DNA of 64,000 nucleotides. Source: Streptomyces sp. NBC_01549 (GTDB lineage Bacteria; Actinomycetota; Actinomycetes; Streptomycetales; Streptomycetaceae). The stretch lies in the NCBI RefSeq assembly GCF_026339955.1, contig NZ_JAPEPW010000001.1:248001-312000 (forward strand). The letters run 5' to 3'. The notes beneath the pieces were generated by a model. That model ran no database searches and was not told where the DNA came from. It saw only the letters and a list, made by a program, of their open reading frames with translations. A program made the position numbers and the translations under genes. This document shows, one piece after another, positions 26,376-34,539 of the stretch (position 1 is the first letter of the stretch; each line of letters opens with the position of its first letter).

Positions 26376-27898
26376 GACGCGGCGGCCGCCTCGGCCTCGG
26401 CGGTGGTGAGGAACTTCAGGTTGGTGACGTGCTCGTTGTAGAACCACTGGATCTCGTCGGTGGTGTAGTACCAGCTCGGCTTCTTCATCGAGTCGGCGAC
26501 GACGACCCCGTTGATCACCAGGTTCTCGAACGTGACGTTGTTGATGGCGTGTTCGGCGTCGTAGCCGAGGAAGAGCGACGGTTTGGCGTGTGTGCCCGTG
26601 TAGCTGAGGTTCTTGACGTAGACGCCGTCGATACCGCGGCCCACCGAGGTGTTGTACTTCGTGTTGAACATGACCTTCATGTAAATGACCTGGCCCCAGC
26701 GGAAGTCCTCGATCCGGACGTCCTCTATGCGGACGTTCTTGATCAGGTTGGAGTCGCCGGGGTTGAGGGCGATGCAGCCCTGGTAGTTCATCTGGGGTTC
26801 GCGGTGGTCGAGGATGTCGATGTTCTTGATGACGAGGTTCTCGATCGTCTCGGGCGCGTCGGAGTTGCCGTGCGTGCCGACGTTGATCGGGTGCGCGACG
26901 TCGGCCCACAGGGTGCAGTTCTTGACGGTGATGTCGCGGGTGTCGCCGTAGTAGTCCCAGCGGTGGCAGTAGATGGCGATGCAGTCGTCGGAGTTGCGCA
27001 TGAAGCAGCCGTCGAAGGTGATCCCGGTCGAGGAGAAGACGTCGAACCCGTCGCCGTTGCCCCGTGAACTGAACGCGCGCGCCTTGGTGATGTGGACGTT
27101 CCTGCTCTCCGCGAACGTGCCCGCGTAGCCGGCCGGGTTGAGGATGATGACGTCCTCGACCCGAATGTTCTTGCTGCCCTCGCAGAGGATGGCGCCGCCA
27201 GGGTTGTTGTACAGCACTCCGTGGCCGGTGAGACGGGACCGCTCCACGTCCTTGAAGTAGACCTGCGCGGTCAGGACGGCGCCACCCGCGAGGTAGACGG
27301 TCTTGCCGCTGGGGACGGTGAGGACGTTGCCGGTGACGGTGTGGACGCCGGGGCCGAAGTAGATGACGTTCGGGTCGTCGGCGGACGGGGTGTGGTGCTC
27401 GACGCGGTTGGTGATGAGGTGCAGGGCGTCGAATATCTCGTCGTTGATCTGGACGACGACGTCCTTCGGCTCGTCGAGGGTGAACCGCAGGGTGTCACCG
27501 AGGAGTTCGGGCGTGATGCCCAGCGCGTCCGGTCTCACCCGGGCCTTGGTGGTGCCGCCCTTGAGGTAGGTGACCTCGATCTCGACCGAGCAGTCGAAGT
27601 CGAAGTACGCCATCGACGAGCTGTAGACCTTGCCCGATCCGGTGGTGGCGTTGATCTCCTCGAACTGTGGCCGGTAGATGTCGAGGGTCTGCCAGTCGCC
27701 GTCGGAGGCGGTACGGACCCGCACCTTGAAGCTGGTGTTGGTCGGCATGGTGGCCGGGCGTGGGTAAGTGACCAGCTTGGGCCGTGACTTGAGGTCGTCC
27801 GCCTGGGCCGCCGTGGCGGTCAGGCCGGACGCTCCGGCGGCGAGCACGGTGGCGCCGGCCGCCCGCAGGGCCGTACGACGGGACAGAGGCGTGTTCAT
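26372..27898 (-). CDS. Tat-exported GH28-like (polygalacturonase-type) parallel beta-helix enzyme
   Basis: 508 residues. The Tat signal is LSRRTALRAAGATVLAAG. A beta-sandwich of about 130 residues is followed by a parallel beta-helix with SSRGNGDGFDVFSS, FMRNSDDCIAIYCHRWDY (the adjacent aspartates of the GH28/GH49-type active site) and PINVGTHGNSD. The exact GH28 GHG and RIK motifs are not clear, so family assignment below clan level is tentative. Likely action: hydrolysis of a pectic backbone or uronic-acid oligomer. It follows the permease gene by 40 bases and is stop-start coupled to the large lyase. Confidence 0.75.
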   Translation of the reverse strand: MNTPLSRRTALRAAGATVLAAGASGLTATAAQADDLKSRPKLVTYPRPATMPTNTSFKVRVRTASDGDWQTLDIYRPQFEEINATTGSGKVYSSSMAYFDFDCSVEIEVTYLKGGTTKARVRPDALGITPELLGDTLRFTLDEPKDVVVQINDEIFDALHLITNRVEHHTPSADDPNVIYFGPGVHTVTGNVLTVPSGKTVYLAGGAVLTAQVYFKDVERSRLTGHGVLYNNPGGAILCEGSKNIRVEDVIILNPAGYAGTFAESRNVHITKARAFSSRGNGDGFDVFSSTGITFDGCFMRNSDDCIAIYCHRWDYYGDTRDITVKNCTLWADVAHPINVGTHGNSDAPETIENLVIKNIDILDHREPQMNYQGCIALNPGDSNLIKNVRIEDVRIEDFRWGQVIYMKVMFNTKYNTSVGRGIDGVYVKNLSYTGTHAKPSLFLGYDAEHAINNVTFENLVINGVVVADSMKKPSWYYTTDEIQWFYNEHVTNLKFLTTAEAEAAAAS

Positions 27899-27938
27899 GT
27901 ATGACTCCTTGCGAGGGTGAACTAACGGGTACGGAAGG

Positions 27939-28811
27939 TCACTTGAGGCCGGAGGTCGACATTCCGCCGACGAAACCGCGCTGGGCCACGAGGAAGATCA
28001 GCAGGATGGGCACGACGTACATCACGGAGGCCGCGGCCTGGAGGTTGGCGACCGGCGTTCCGGCCGACGTGACGTAAGTGGACATGACGGCGACGGCGAG
28101 CGTGGACCGGTCGGTGGACAGCAGCAGCTGAGGGGCGATGTAGTCTCCCCAGGACCAGGTGAAGGCGATCACGAAGCTCGCGGAGAGCACGGGCCAGGAC
28201 TGCGGAAGGAAGATCCGCCAGAAGATCGCCGTGTAGCCGCAGCCGTCGACGATCGCGGCCTCCTCCAGTTCGCGGGGCAGACCGGCGAAGAACTGGCGGA
28301 AGAGGAAGACGAGATACGGCGCGGCGGACAGGCCCCACAGCACCCACGGCCAGTAGGTGTCGACCATGCCGAGCTTGGCGAAGATCAGGTAGGTCGGCAG
28401 GAGCGTGATGAGCTGGGGCAGCATCATCGAGCCGAGCAGGATGCCGAACAGCGTCTTCTTGCCGGGCGCGTCGAGGCGGGCGAATCCGAAGCCGACCCAG
28501 GCCGAACTCAGGGTGACCAGGGTGGCGTAGAGCATGGCGATGATCAGGGAGTTGCGGGCGTAGCCCAGGAAGTCGATCAGGCTGTAGGCGTCCGCGAAGT
28601 TGCGCCACTGGAAGTGGTCGGGCAGCCAGTGCACGGGCGAGGCGGCCAGTTCGGCCGGGTTCTTCAGTCCGGTGAGGATCAGCCAGCCGAAGGGGCCGAG
28701 GAACAGCCCGGTGAGGGCGACGAGGACGGTGTAGAGGACGAGACGGTTGACGCGTACCCGCACCCGGGGCGCGGACGCCGGGGGCTTCACGGGCGGACTG
28801 GTGGCGGTCAC
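27939..28811 (-). CDS. ABC sugar transporter permease (MalG/UgpE type)
   Basis: 290 residues with six membrane helices and the EAA loop EEAAIVDGCGYTAIFWRIFLPQ that contacts the ATPase. Start GTG 28811 overlaps the upstream permease stop (GTGA). It is a CUT1-type subunit; no ATPase is encoded nearby, so a shared MsiK-type ATPase is expected, as known for Streptomyces sugar importers. Confidence 0.85.
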   Translation of the reverse strand: MTATSPPVKPPASAPRVRVRVNRLVLYTVLVALTGLFLGPFGWLILTGLKNPAELAASPVHWLPDHFQWRNFADAYSLIDFLGYARNSLIIAMLYATLVTLSSAWVGFGFARLDAPGKKTLFGILLGSMMLPQLITLLPTYLIFAKLGMVDTYWPWVLWGLSAAPYLVFLFRQFFAGLPRELEEAAIVDGCGYTAIFWRIFLPQSWPVLSASFVIAFTWSWGDYIAPQLLLSTDRSTLAVAVMSTYVTSAGTPVANLQAAASVMYVVPILLIFLVAQRGFVGGMSTSGLK

Positions 28812-29806
28812 TTCTTCGCCTCCGGGTCGACGTTGTAGAACACCACGCCGGACGTGAACTTGAAGATGAGTCCGGTCACGATGAGGATCAGGACGAAGAG
28901 CACCCACAGGAGTGCGGAGGCGTAGCCGTAGCGGCCGAGCGCGAAGTACTGCCCGAACACGTGCATCATGTACAGGTAGTTGGACTGCGGGAGCTCGGTG
29001 ACCCCTGCCGTGGTGCCGTCCGGCGTCAGCAGCAGCGGCATGATGGTCTGCACCGAGGCGATCACGCCGGTCACCGTCTGGAAGAGGAGCACCGGGGAGA
29101 TCAACGGCACGGTGATGCTGCGGAACGTCCGCCAGGCGCTCGCCCCGTCGATGCGGGCCGCCTCGTGGAGTTCACGGGGGACGTCCTGGAGCCCGGCCAG
29201 CGAGATGATCATGATGTTTCCGGCGCCCCAGAGCACGCTCATCAAGAGCACGTACCGCGCGTAGGGGTCGGCGAGCCAGCCGACGGCGTCGACTCCGAAG
29301 AGGGTCAGGACACCGTTGGCGGCACCGGAGTTCTGGTCGAAGAGCGCCTTGAAGGCGAGGCCCACGCCCACCGGGGGCACCACGGCCGGCAGATAGAGCA
29401 GGGTGCGGAACAGTCCGCGCGCCTTGATCGGCCGGTTCACCAGGACGGCGAGCACGAGCCCGGCGGTGATCGACAACGGCACCGAGGTCACCGCGAACAG
29501 ACCCGTGCGGCCCAGGGCGTCCCAGGTCTGCGAGTCGGAGAACAACTCGCGGTAGTTGCCGAGGCCGACGTAGCGCCAGTTGGGCGAGATGCCGTCGAAC
29601 GTGGTGACGCTCAGCCACAGCGCGTACGCCATGGGGACGACGGTCAGCAGCAGGAACCCGACGATCCAGGGCGCGGTGAACCGGTAGAACGCCCGGTGCC
29701 TGCGCGCGGTCATGGAGGTCCGCGGCCGCTCCGCGGCACGCCCGCGGTCCACGCGTGCTGTCGGGCCGGGCCGGTCTGCGACGGAGGAGACCTGGTCAAC
29801 CGTCAT
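28808..29806 (-). CDS. ABC sugar transporter permease (MalF/UgpA type)
   Basis: 332 residues: a basic cytoplasmic tail, then six membrane helices with the EAA loop HEAARIDGASAWRTFRSITVP. Start ATG 29806 overlaps the stop of the binding-protein gene (ATGA), so all three importer genes are translationally coupled. Confidence 0.85.
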   Translation of the reverse strand: MTVDQVSSVADRPGPTARVDRGRAAERPRTSMTARRHRAFYRFTAPWIVGFLLLTVVPMAYALWLSVTTFDGISPNWRYVGLGNYRELFSDSQTWDALGRTGLFAVTSVPLSITAGLVLAVLVNRPIKARGLFRTLLYLPAVVPPVGVGLAFKALFDQNSGAANGVLTLFGVDAVGWLADPYARYVLLMSVLWGAGNIMIISLAGLQDVPRELHEAARIDGASAWRTFRSITVPLISPVLLFQTVTGVIASVQTIMPLLLTPDGTTAGVTELPQSNYLYMMHVFGQYFALGRYGYASALLWVLFVLILIVTGLIFKFTSGVVFYNVDPEAKK

Positions 29807-31176
29807 CCCACCTGCTCCTTACCGCGCTTGAGCTGCTCGTTCATGGCCGAGTTCAGGCGGCCGGCCAAGGTGTCGACGGACATGTGGCCCCGCATCGCGG
29901 CCGGGGCGATCTGGTTGAAGAGGGTGTAGAGCGAATCCGCCGTGGCGTAGGGCGTGAAGGCGATCGCCGAGAAGTGCTTCAGCTCGGCGTTCTGCACCTT
30001 CAGCACCCGCCTCTGGTACTCCTCCTGCGCCGGCATCAGCGACCGCAGGGACTTCAGGGTGGGGATGCCCCAGCCGCTCGAGGCGCGCGCCCTGGCCGGC
30101 GCCTCGCCGAAGAACCACTCGAAGACCCGCCAGGCAGCGTCCTTGTTCTGTGCCTTTCGCGGCATCCAGAGGCCGGTGCCTGCCTGGCAGGGGCTGATCC
30201 TGCGGCCGCCCTCGAAGATCGGGGCGGGGGCGAGGCGGGACACCGGCGCCAGTTTCTTGTCGGCGTTGATCAGGCCGCCGAGCCAGTAGCCCGAGTTGCT
30301 CATGGCCAGCCGGTTCGCCTGGTACGTGGGACCGTCCCAGGCGTTGGGGTCGGGCTGGATGATGCTGGGGCCGACCCTGGCCCGGACGTAGTCGATGTAC
30401 CAGCTCAGCGCCTTGCGGGCCTCGGGAGTGGTGAAGTCGACCCGAGAGAAGTCGTCGCTGAAGAGACTTCCTCCGGCGGACGCCGTCAGGCTCGCCAGGA
30501 GATTGGGGGTGAGCACTCCGTTGTAGCTGCCGCCGAAGACGATCGTCTGGCCGTTGCTGCGGCGAGTGAGCCGCTCGGCGCTGTCCAGCCACTCCTCGTA
30601 CGTGACCGGCTCCGCCTCGGGAGGGTAGTCGACACCTGCCTTGTCGAAGAGCGTGGTGTTGTACCAGTACATGGAGTCCTGGGAGAAGTCCTTCGCCATC
30701 CCGTAGCGCGGGCCCCTGCCCTGGGTCCTGCCGTCGTATCGCCACAGGTCGTTGACCGGGTCCAGGTCGTCGAGCCGGAGAATGCCGCTCGTGGCGAAGT
30801 AGGGGTCCAACTCCTCGGCCACGTCCCGCGCCGCGAAGTACGGCGCGTCCACGGCGCCGACACCGCGCACCAGGTCGGGCGGGTTGCCGTTGGTCATCAT
30901 TCCGATCAGCTTGGTGAGGTCGTACCTCACCGTGACGATCTTGATGCCGATGTCCTTCTGGGCCTGTCTGATGAGTTCCGGGGAGATGTCATCGGGTTTG
31001 ACCATCAGCGTGACGGTCTCACCCGGACCGCTGACCCCGCTGGACACCTGCAGGGCGCAGCCACTCAGCGCTGCCGTACCGGACGCGGCACCGGCCGCGG
31101 CACCGGCCGCGGCACCGGCCGCGGAAAGCGTGAGAAATTGGCGTCGGCTCAGCGGGGCACCAGTGTGTGGGCGCAC
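29803..31176 (-). CDS. Tat-type lipoprotein sugar-binding protein of the importer
   Basis: 457 residues from GTG 31176 with an AGGAGGT site nine bases upstream. The signal has both a twin arginine (LSRRQFLTLSAAG) and a lipobox LSGC with Cys40, so a Tat-exported lipoprotein is likely. The body is a CUT1-type binding protein (GMAKDFSQDSMYWYNTTLFD, a tryptophan-rich hinge). First gene of the seven-gene operon. Codons 18-33 contain a 12-bp triplicate repeat coding for alternating Ala-Ala-Gly-Ala units. Confidence 0.8.
   Translation of the reverse strand: MRPHTGAPLSRRQFLTLSAAGAAAGAAAGAASGTAALSGCALQVSSGVSGPGETVTLMVKPDDISPELIRQAQKDIGIKIVTVRYDLTKLIGMMTNGNPPDLVRGVGAVDAPYFAARDVAEELDPYFATSGILRLDDLDPVNDLWRYDGRTQGRGPRYGMAKDFSQDSMYWYNTTLFDKAGVDYPPEAEPVTYEEWLDSAERLTRRSNGQTIVFGGSYNGVLTPNLLASLTASAGGSLFSDDFSRVDFTTPEARKALSWYIDYVRARVGPSIIQPDPNAWDGPTYQANRLAMSNSGYWLGGLINADKKLAPVSRLAPAPIFEGGRRISPCQAGTGLWMPRKAQNKDAAWRVFEWFFGEAPARARASSGWGIPTLKSLRSLMPAQEEYQRRVLKVQNAELKHFSAIAFTPYATADSLYTLFNQIAPAAMRGHMSVDTLAGRLNSAMNEQLKRGKEQVG
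31087..31122. repeat. 12-bp tandem repeat in signal-peptide codons
   Basis: GGCACCGGCCGC occurs three times in direct succession inside the hydrophobic region of the binding-protein signal peptide. Each unit adds four codons, so slippage would lengthen or shorten the signal in frame. Confidence 0.8.
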
Positions 31177-31254
31177 GAACGCGCCACCTCCTGCTCCATC
31201 GGTTCGACATTTCGACCATGAATCGGCCTGGCGATCGCGGACCGATTGGCTGGG

Positions 31255-31331
31255 CAACCGGTTGTTGGGCGATGGGGCAGAGCTTCTTCCGGTGCGGAAA
31301 CCGCGTCAAGCGTCTTGACGAACTTTCGAAA
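31255..31331. promoter_or_regulatory. Operator cluster upstream of importer operon
   Basis: Three symmetric sites: CAACCGGTTG (31255-31264), CGTCAAG-CGT-CTTGACG (31304-31320, perfect 7-bp arms) and TTTCGAAA (31324-31331, within ACTTTCGAAAAC). They lie 80-155 bases upstream of the binding-protein start and just before the ROK remnant. Confidence 0.5.
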
Positions 31332-31334
31332 ACA

Positions 31335-31560
31335 ATGGGCCGTCTCAGCGAGATGAACCGGCGGACCGAAGGGGCGCCGCGCAGCCTCCGACAGTCGAGC
31401 AAAGGGCAGATCATCGCCCTGGTGCTCACACAAGGGCGCCTGCACGGAGCCCAGTTGACACCTCGGGCGGGAGTCTCCCGGACCGCGGTCTCGACGACAG
31501 CCGGCGAGCCGGTGGGGCGCAGCCCGATCACCACGGTCGACGAGGAGGCTGACGGTTCTC
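31335..31560 (+). pseudogene. ROK-family regulator remnant (N-terminal HTH only)
   Basis: From ATG 31335 the translation contains RQSSKGQIIALVLTQG, then QLTPRAGVSRTAVST, the winged-helix head typical of ROK/NagC repressors. Sequence similarity fades after about residue 75, and no ROK sugar-kinase domain follows, although the frame stays open to 32270 by chance. Read as a truncated regulator facing away from the operon it may once have controlled. Confidence 0.45.
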
Positions 31561-31693
31561 TCGACGACCATGTCAGAAACCGGTTGTTTCAGCGCCCCCG
31601 CTGCCACGCCCAACCGCAGGGCCTGGAACGAAAGGGAGGGCCGCCTGACGGAAGCCGCAGCCGCGCCCCTGTACCCCTGCACGCCTGCCAAGT

Positions 31694-31703
31694 AACCGTT
31701 TAC
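31694..31703. promoter_or_regulatory. AACCGTTTAC site, shared with 34399-34408
   Basis: GTAACCGTTTAC is a near-palindrome about 230 bases upstream of the dehydrogenase. The same ten bases recur upstream of the second binding-protein gene. The surrounding 31561-31893 holds no supported gene. Possible LacI-family site. Confidence 0.35.
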
Positions 31704-31894
31704 GATCCAGAGCCGAGTCAGGGAGCGCGCCAGCGGCACAAGCAGGACCACGCCAAATCCGCGCGATTCCCCGACGTGCCGCTGCGCCCTGCCATGACAT
31801 GGGCGCATACAGCCGGACAGCTCCGCAGCCCTCCGCACGCGGCTCTCCGTGCCGCACGATTGACCCGCACTTCCTGCCAGATCTACGGTAGAAG

Positions 31895-31911
31895 ACGTTT
31901 TCTGAAAATGT
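31895..31911. promoter_or_regulatory. 17-bp near-perfect palindrome at the dehydrogenase promoter
   Basis: ACGTTTTC-T-GAAAATGT, one mismatch in eight pairs, centred about 33 bases before ATG 31936. Its position at the start of the transcript suits a repressor operator. Confidence 0.5.
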
Positions 31912-31935
31912 TTCCCCCAGCGCCTGAGGAGAGTC

Positions 31936-32949
31936 ATGCCCAGCGCCCAGCTGCCGAGGGCCGTGTTCGCCATGGATCCGGTGCACCTGCCTCTGCTCTT
32001 CCCTCCGCCACTGCTGGCACGTCTCCAGCAGGCGGCCGACCTCGACCCCGTGCTCGTCGTGCGGGACTTCGCCGATCCGGCGGTGGCGGACGCGTTGTCC
32101 CGGGCCGAGGTACTGATCACCGGGTGGGGCTGCCCCCACCTCGACGCGGAGGTCCTGGCCGCGGCACCCCGGCTGCGCACCGTCCTGCACGCCGCGGGCT
32201 CCGTCCGGTCGCTGGTCGGCGAGGCCCTGTGGCAGGGCGGAGTGACCGTCGCCAGCGCGGTGACCAGTAACGCGCTACCGGTCGCGGAGTACACCCTCGC
32301 CATGATCCTTCTCTGCGGAAAGGACACTTTCGCGCACCGCGAGCGCTTCCGCGGCACCCATGCCTACCCCTCCCCCGCCGAGACCGCCGGCACGGGCAAT
32401 CTCGGCCGGCGGGTGGGGATCATCGGCGCCTCACGCGTGGGCCGCCGGCTGCTGGAACTGCTACGGCCGTTCGACCTCGCCGTCTCGCTGTACGACCCCT
32501 ATGTGGGCGCCACGGAAGCGGCCGCGCTCGGGGCCGAACCGCTGTCCCTGGAGGACCTGTTGAGCACCAGCGACATCGTCAGCCTGCACGCCCCGGACAT
32601 CCCCGAGACCCACCGCATGCTCGACCGCGACCGCCTCGCGCTCATCAGGGACGGCGGCGTACTGATCAACACCTCCCGCGGAGCCCTGGTGGACCCCGCC
32701 GCGCTCACCGACGAGTTGCTCTCCGGTCGGTTGAGTGCCGTGCTGGACGTCACCGAACCCGAGCCGCTGCCCGCCGGATCCCCGTTGTACGGCCTGCCCA
32801 ACGTCTTCCTCACCCCGCACATCGCCGGCTCGCTCGGCAACGAGCTGGCACGCCTCGGCGGCATCGTCGTCGAGGAGCTGGAACGCCTGGCGGAGGGCCT
32901 GCCGCCGACCCATGAGGTACGTCACGCGGATCTGACCCGTGTCGCCTGA
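31936..32949 (+). CDS. D-isomer-specific 2-hydroxyacid dehydrogenase
   Basis: 337 residues. The Rossmann motif is VGIIGASRVGRR (GxxGxxxG type) near residue 158. Catalytic elements are INTSRGALVD (Arg), VTEPEPL (Glu) and FLTPHIAGS (His). This family reduces 2-oxo acids or oxidises D-2-hydroxy acids with NAD(P)H. The sugar-island context suggests oxidation or reduction of a uronate-derived acid (inference). It is preceded by a 17-bp palindrome and followed 123 bases later by a LacI gene on the same strand. Confidence 0.8.
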   Translation: MPSAQLPRAVFAMDPVHLPLLFPPPLLARLQQAADLDPVLVVRDFADPAVADALSRAEVLITGWGCPHLDAEVLAAAPRLRTVLHAAGSVRSLVGEALWQGGVTVASAVTSNALPVAEYTLAMILLCGKDTFAHRERFRGTHAYPSPAETAGTGNLGRRVGIIGASRVGRRLLELLRPFDLAVSLYDPYVGATEAAALGAEPLSLEDLLSTSDIVSLHAPDIPETHRMLDRDRLALIRDGGVLINTSRGALVDPAALTDELLSGRLSAVLDVTEPEPLPAGSPLYGLPNVFLTPHIAGSLGNELARLGGIVVEELERLAEGLPPTHEVRHADLTRVA

Positions 32950-33072
32950 GTCCCGCACCGCCGACGACCCGCCCTGTCTCGAAGAAACCATGGGATACGG
33001 TTTCGGCACCGGCAGGGGCGTCCCCCCCGGCACGTCCGGTCAAGCAGTCGCTAGGGCGAAGGAGCCGCTACG

Positions 33073-34161
33073 GTGAGTCAGCGCAAGGCATCGAGCGACG
33101 CCGGCCGGGCCACCATCCGGGACGTGGCGGAGCAGGCGGGCGTCTCGGTCGCCAGCGTCTCGCGCGTCCTGTCCGGCAACTACCCGGTCTCGGGCGAACT
33201 GCGCCGACGCGTGATGAAGGTCGTACGGGACCTGGACTACGTCACCAACGCCCACGCCCGCTCCCTCGCCGGCGGCGGCACGCCGACGGTGGCCATCCTC
33301 ATCAACAACATCACGGGGGCCGCGTTCGCGCACGTGGCCAAGGGAGTCGAGGGTGCCGCCTCGCTGCGGGGCTGGCTCTCGCTGGTCGGCACCACGGGGG
33401 ACGACCCGGAGCGGGAACTCGCGCTGGTGAACCTCATGCGCCAGCAGGGCGTCGCCGCGGTGATCCTGCTCGGCGGGGCGTACGACTTCGACGAGTACCA
33501 GCTGAGAATGGCCCGGTTCGCACGCTCCCTCGACGCGGCGGGCTCGCATCTCGTGCTGGTCGGCAGGCCGCCGCTGGAGGGCGACGTACCGGCCACGACG
33601 GTCGACTACGACAACGAGGGCGGCGCCTACGCCATGGCCAGCCACCTCCTGTCCGCGGGCCATCGCCGCGTCCTGGTATTGCCGGGCCCAGCCGAACTCA
33701 CCACGGCACAGGGACGGTTGAAGGGCGCGCGGCGGGCCTTCGAGGCGTACGGCGTGCCCTTCGATCCGGACCTGGTGCTGCACGGTGCGTACAGCTACGA
33801 GCACGGGTACGACGCCGTCGAGGAAAGTCTGCGGCGGGGGCTCGACTTCACGGCCGTGCTCGCGGGGACCGACGTGGTCGCCGCCGGTGCCATGCAGGCC
33901 CTTCGCACGGCCGGGAGGAGAGTGCCCGAGGACGTCTCGATCGTCGGCTACGACGACATCCCCCTGGCCTCGCAACTCACTCCGCAACTGACGACCGTGC
34001 ACGTCCCGTACGAGGAGATGGGCCGCGTCGCACTGCGCGCGGTGGCCGACCGGCGAGAGGGCGGCGCCGGCCGTCGCAAGGGCGGCGACGGCGAGCACTT
34101 GGTGCTGGGTACGCATGTCGTCGTACGGCACTCCGTCCAGCCACCCGCCCAGCGGTCCTAG
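33073..34161 (+). CDS. LacI-family transcriptional regulator
   Basis: 362 residues from GTG 33073 with GAAGGAG upstream. HTH TIRDVAEQAGVSVASVSRVL, hinge ARSLAGGGTPTVAIL, then a sugar-sensing domain with VGYDDIPLASQLTPQLTTV. A close paralogue of the protein at 18816, so the two may bind related operators flanking the same island. The last 25 residues are charged linker. The likely target is the downstream importer starting at 34540 and/or the divergent operon (inference). Confidence 0.85.
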   Translation: MSQRKASSDAGRATIRDVAEQAGVSVASVSRVLSGNYPVSGELRRRVMKVVRDLDYVTNAHARSLAGGGTPTVAILINNITGAAFAHVAKGVEGAASLRGWLSLVGTTGDDPERELALVNLMRQQGVAAVILLGGAYDFDEYQLRMARFARSLDAAGSHLVLVGRPPLEGDVPATTVDYDNEGGAYAMASHLLSAGHRRVLVLPGPAELTTAQGRLKGARRAFEAYGVPFDPDLVLHGAYSYEHGYDAVEESLRRGLDFTAVLAGTDVVAAGAMQALRTAGRRVPEDVSIVGYDDIPLASQLTPQLTTVHVPYEEMGRVALRAVADRREGGAGRRKGGDGEHLVLGTHVVVRHSVQPPAQRS

Positions 34162-34539
34162 CGTGTTTTGCAGCCGCGTTACGTAAGCGTTTTCACCACG
34201 TTTTCGCGGCTCGTCAAGAGCGTGCTCCGCGCGGGCAGAAGGCCGCGCGGCCATCACCGAAGCGCCTCTGACCTGCGCACTTTCCTGCTCGTGTCGGGGC
34301 GCACGGCGGCGCTACGCATCACCTCACGGACAACCCGGCGTAACAAATTTCGGCAGACCTCTTGCTAGGGGCTTCCTACGCGGCCTACGGTCCACAGCAA
34401 CCGTTTACTACCGCTTCCGCTTGGCCCGACCCCGCAAAGCGAGCCGACCCGACGGTTTTCCGGCCGCCGTTTCCCGGCCGACACGGAGCCTCCGTCCTCT
34501 CGTTCTGAGAACGCCAACCTCCCGAAGGATCACGGTCAG
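34162..34539 (+). promoter_or_regulatory. Intergenic control region of the second importer operon
   Basis: No gene is supported here. It contains TTACGTAA-GCGTTTTC near 34180 and AACCGTTTAC at 34399-34408, the latter identical to the site at 31694-31703. A GAAGGA ribosome site lies before ATG 34540. The rest shows no strong hairpin. Confidence 0.4.

Noticed and set aside
22872..26909. Upstream extension of the large lyase into the GH28-like gene
   Set aside because: The first 178 codons are an arginine-rich shadow of the GH28-like gene. The coupled ATG at 26375 is preferred.
31561..32270. Continuation of the ROK frame into the dehydrogenase
   Set aside because: Composition becomes shadow-like and no ROK kinase motif follows. 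The dehydrogenase in another frame has full family motifs.
34168..34368. 66-codon frame in the importer control region
   Set aside because: No ribosome site, composition not protein-like, and it overlaps operator-like sites.
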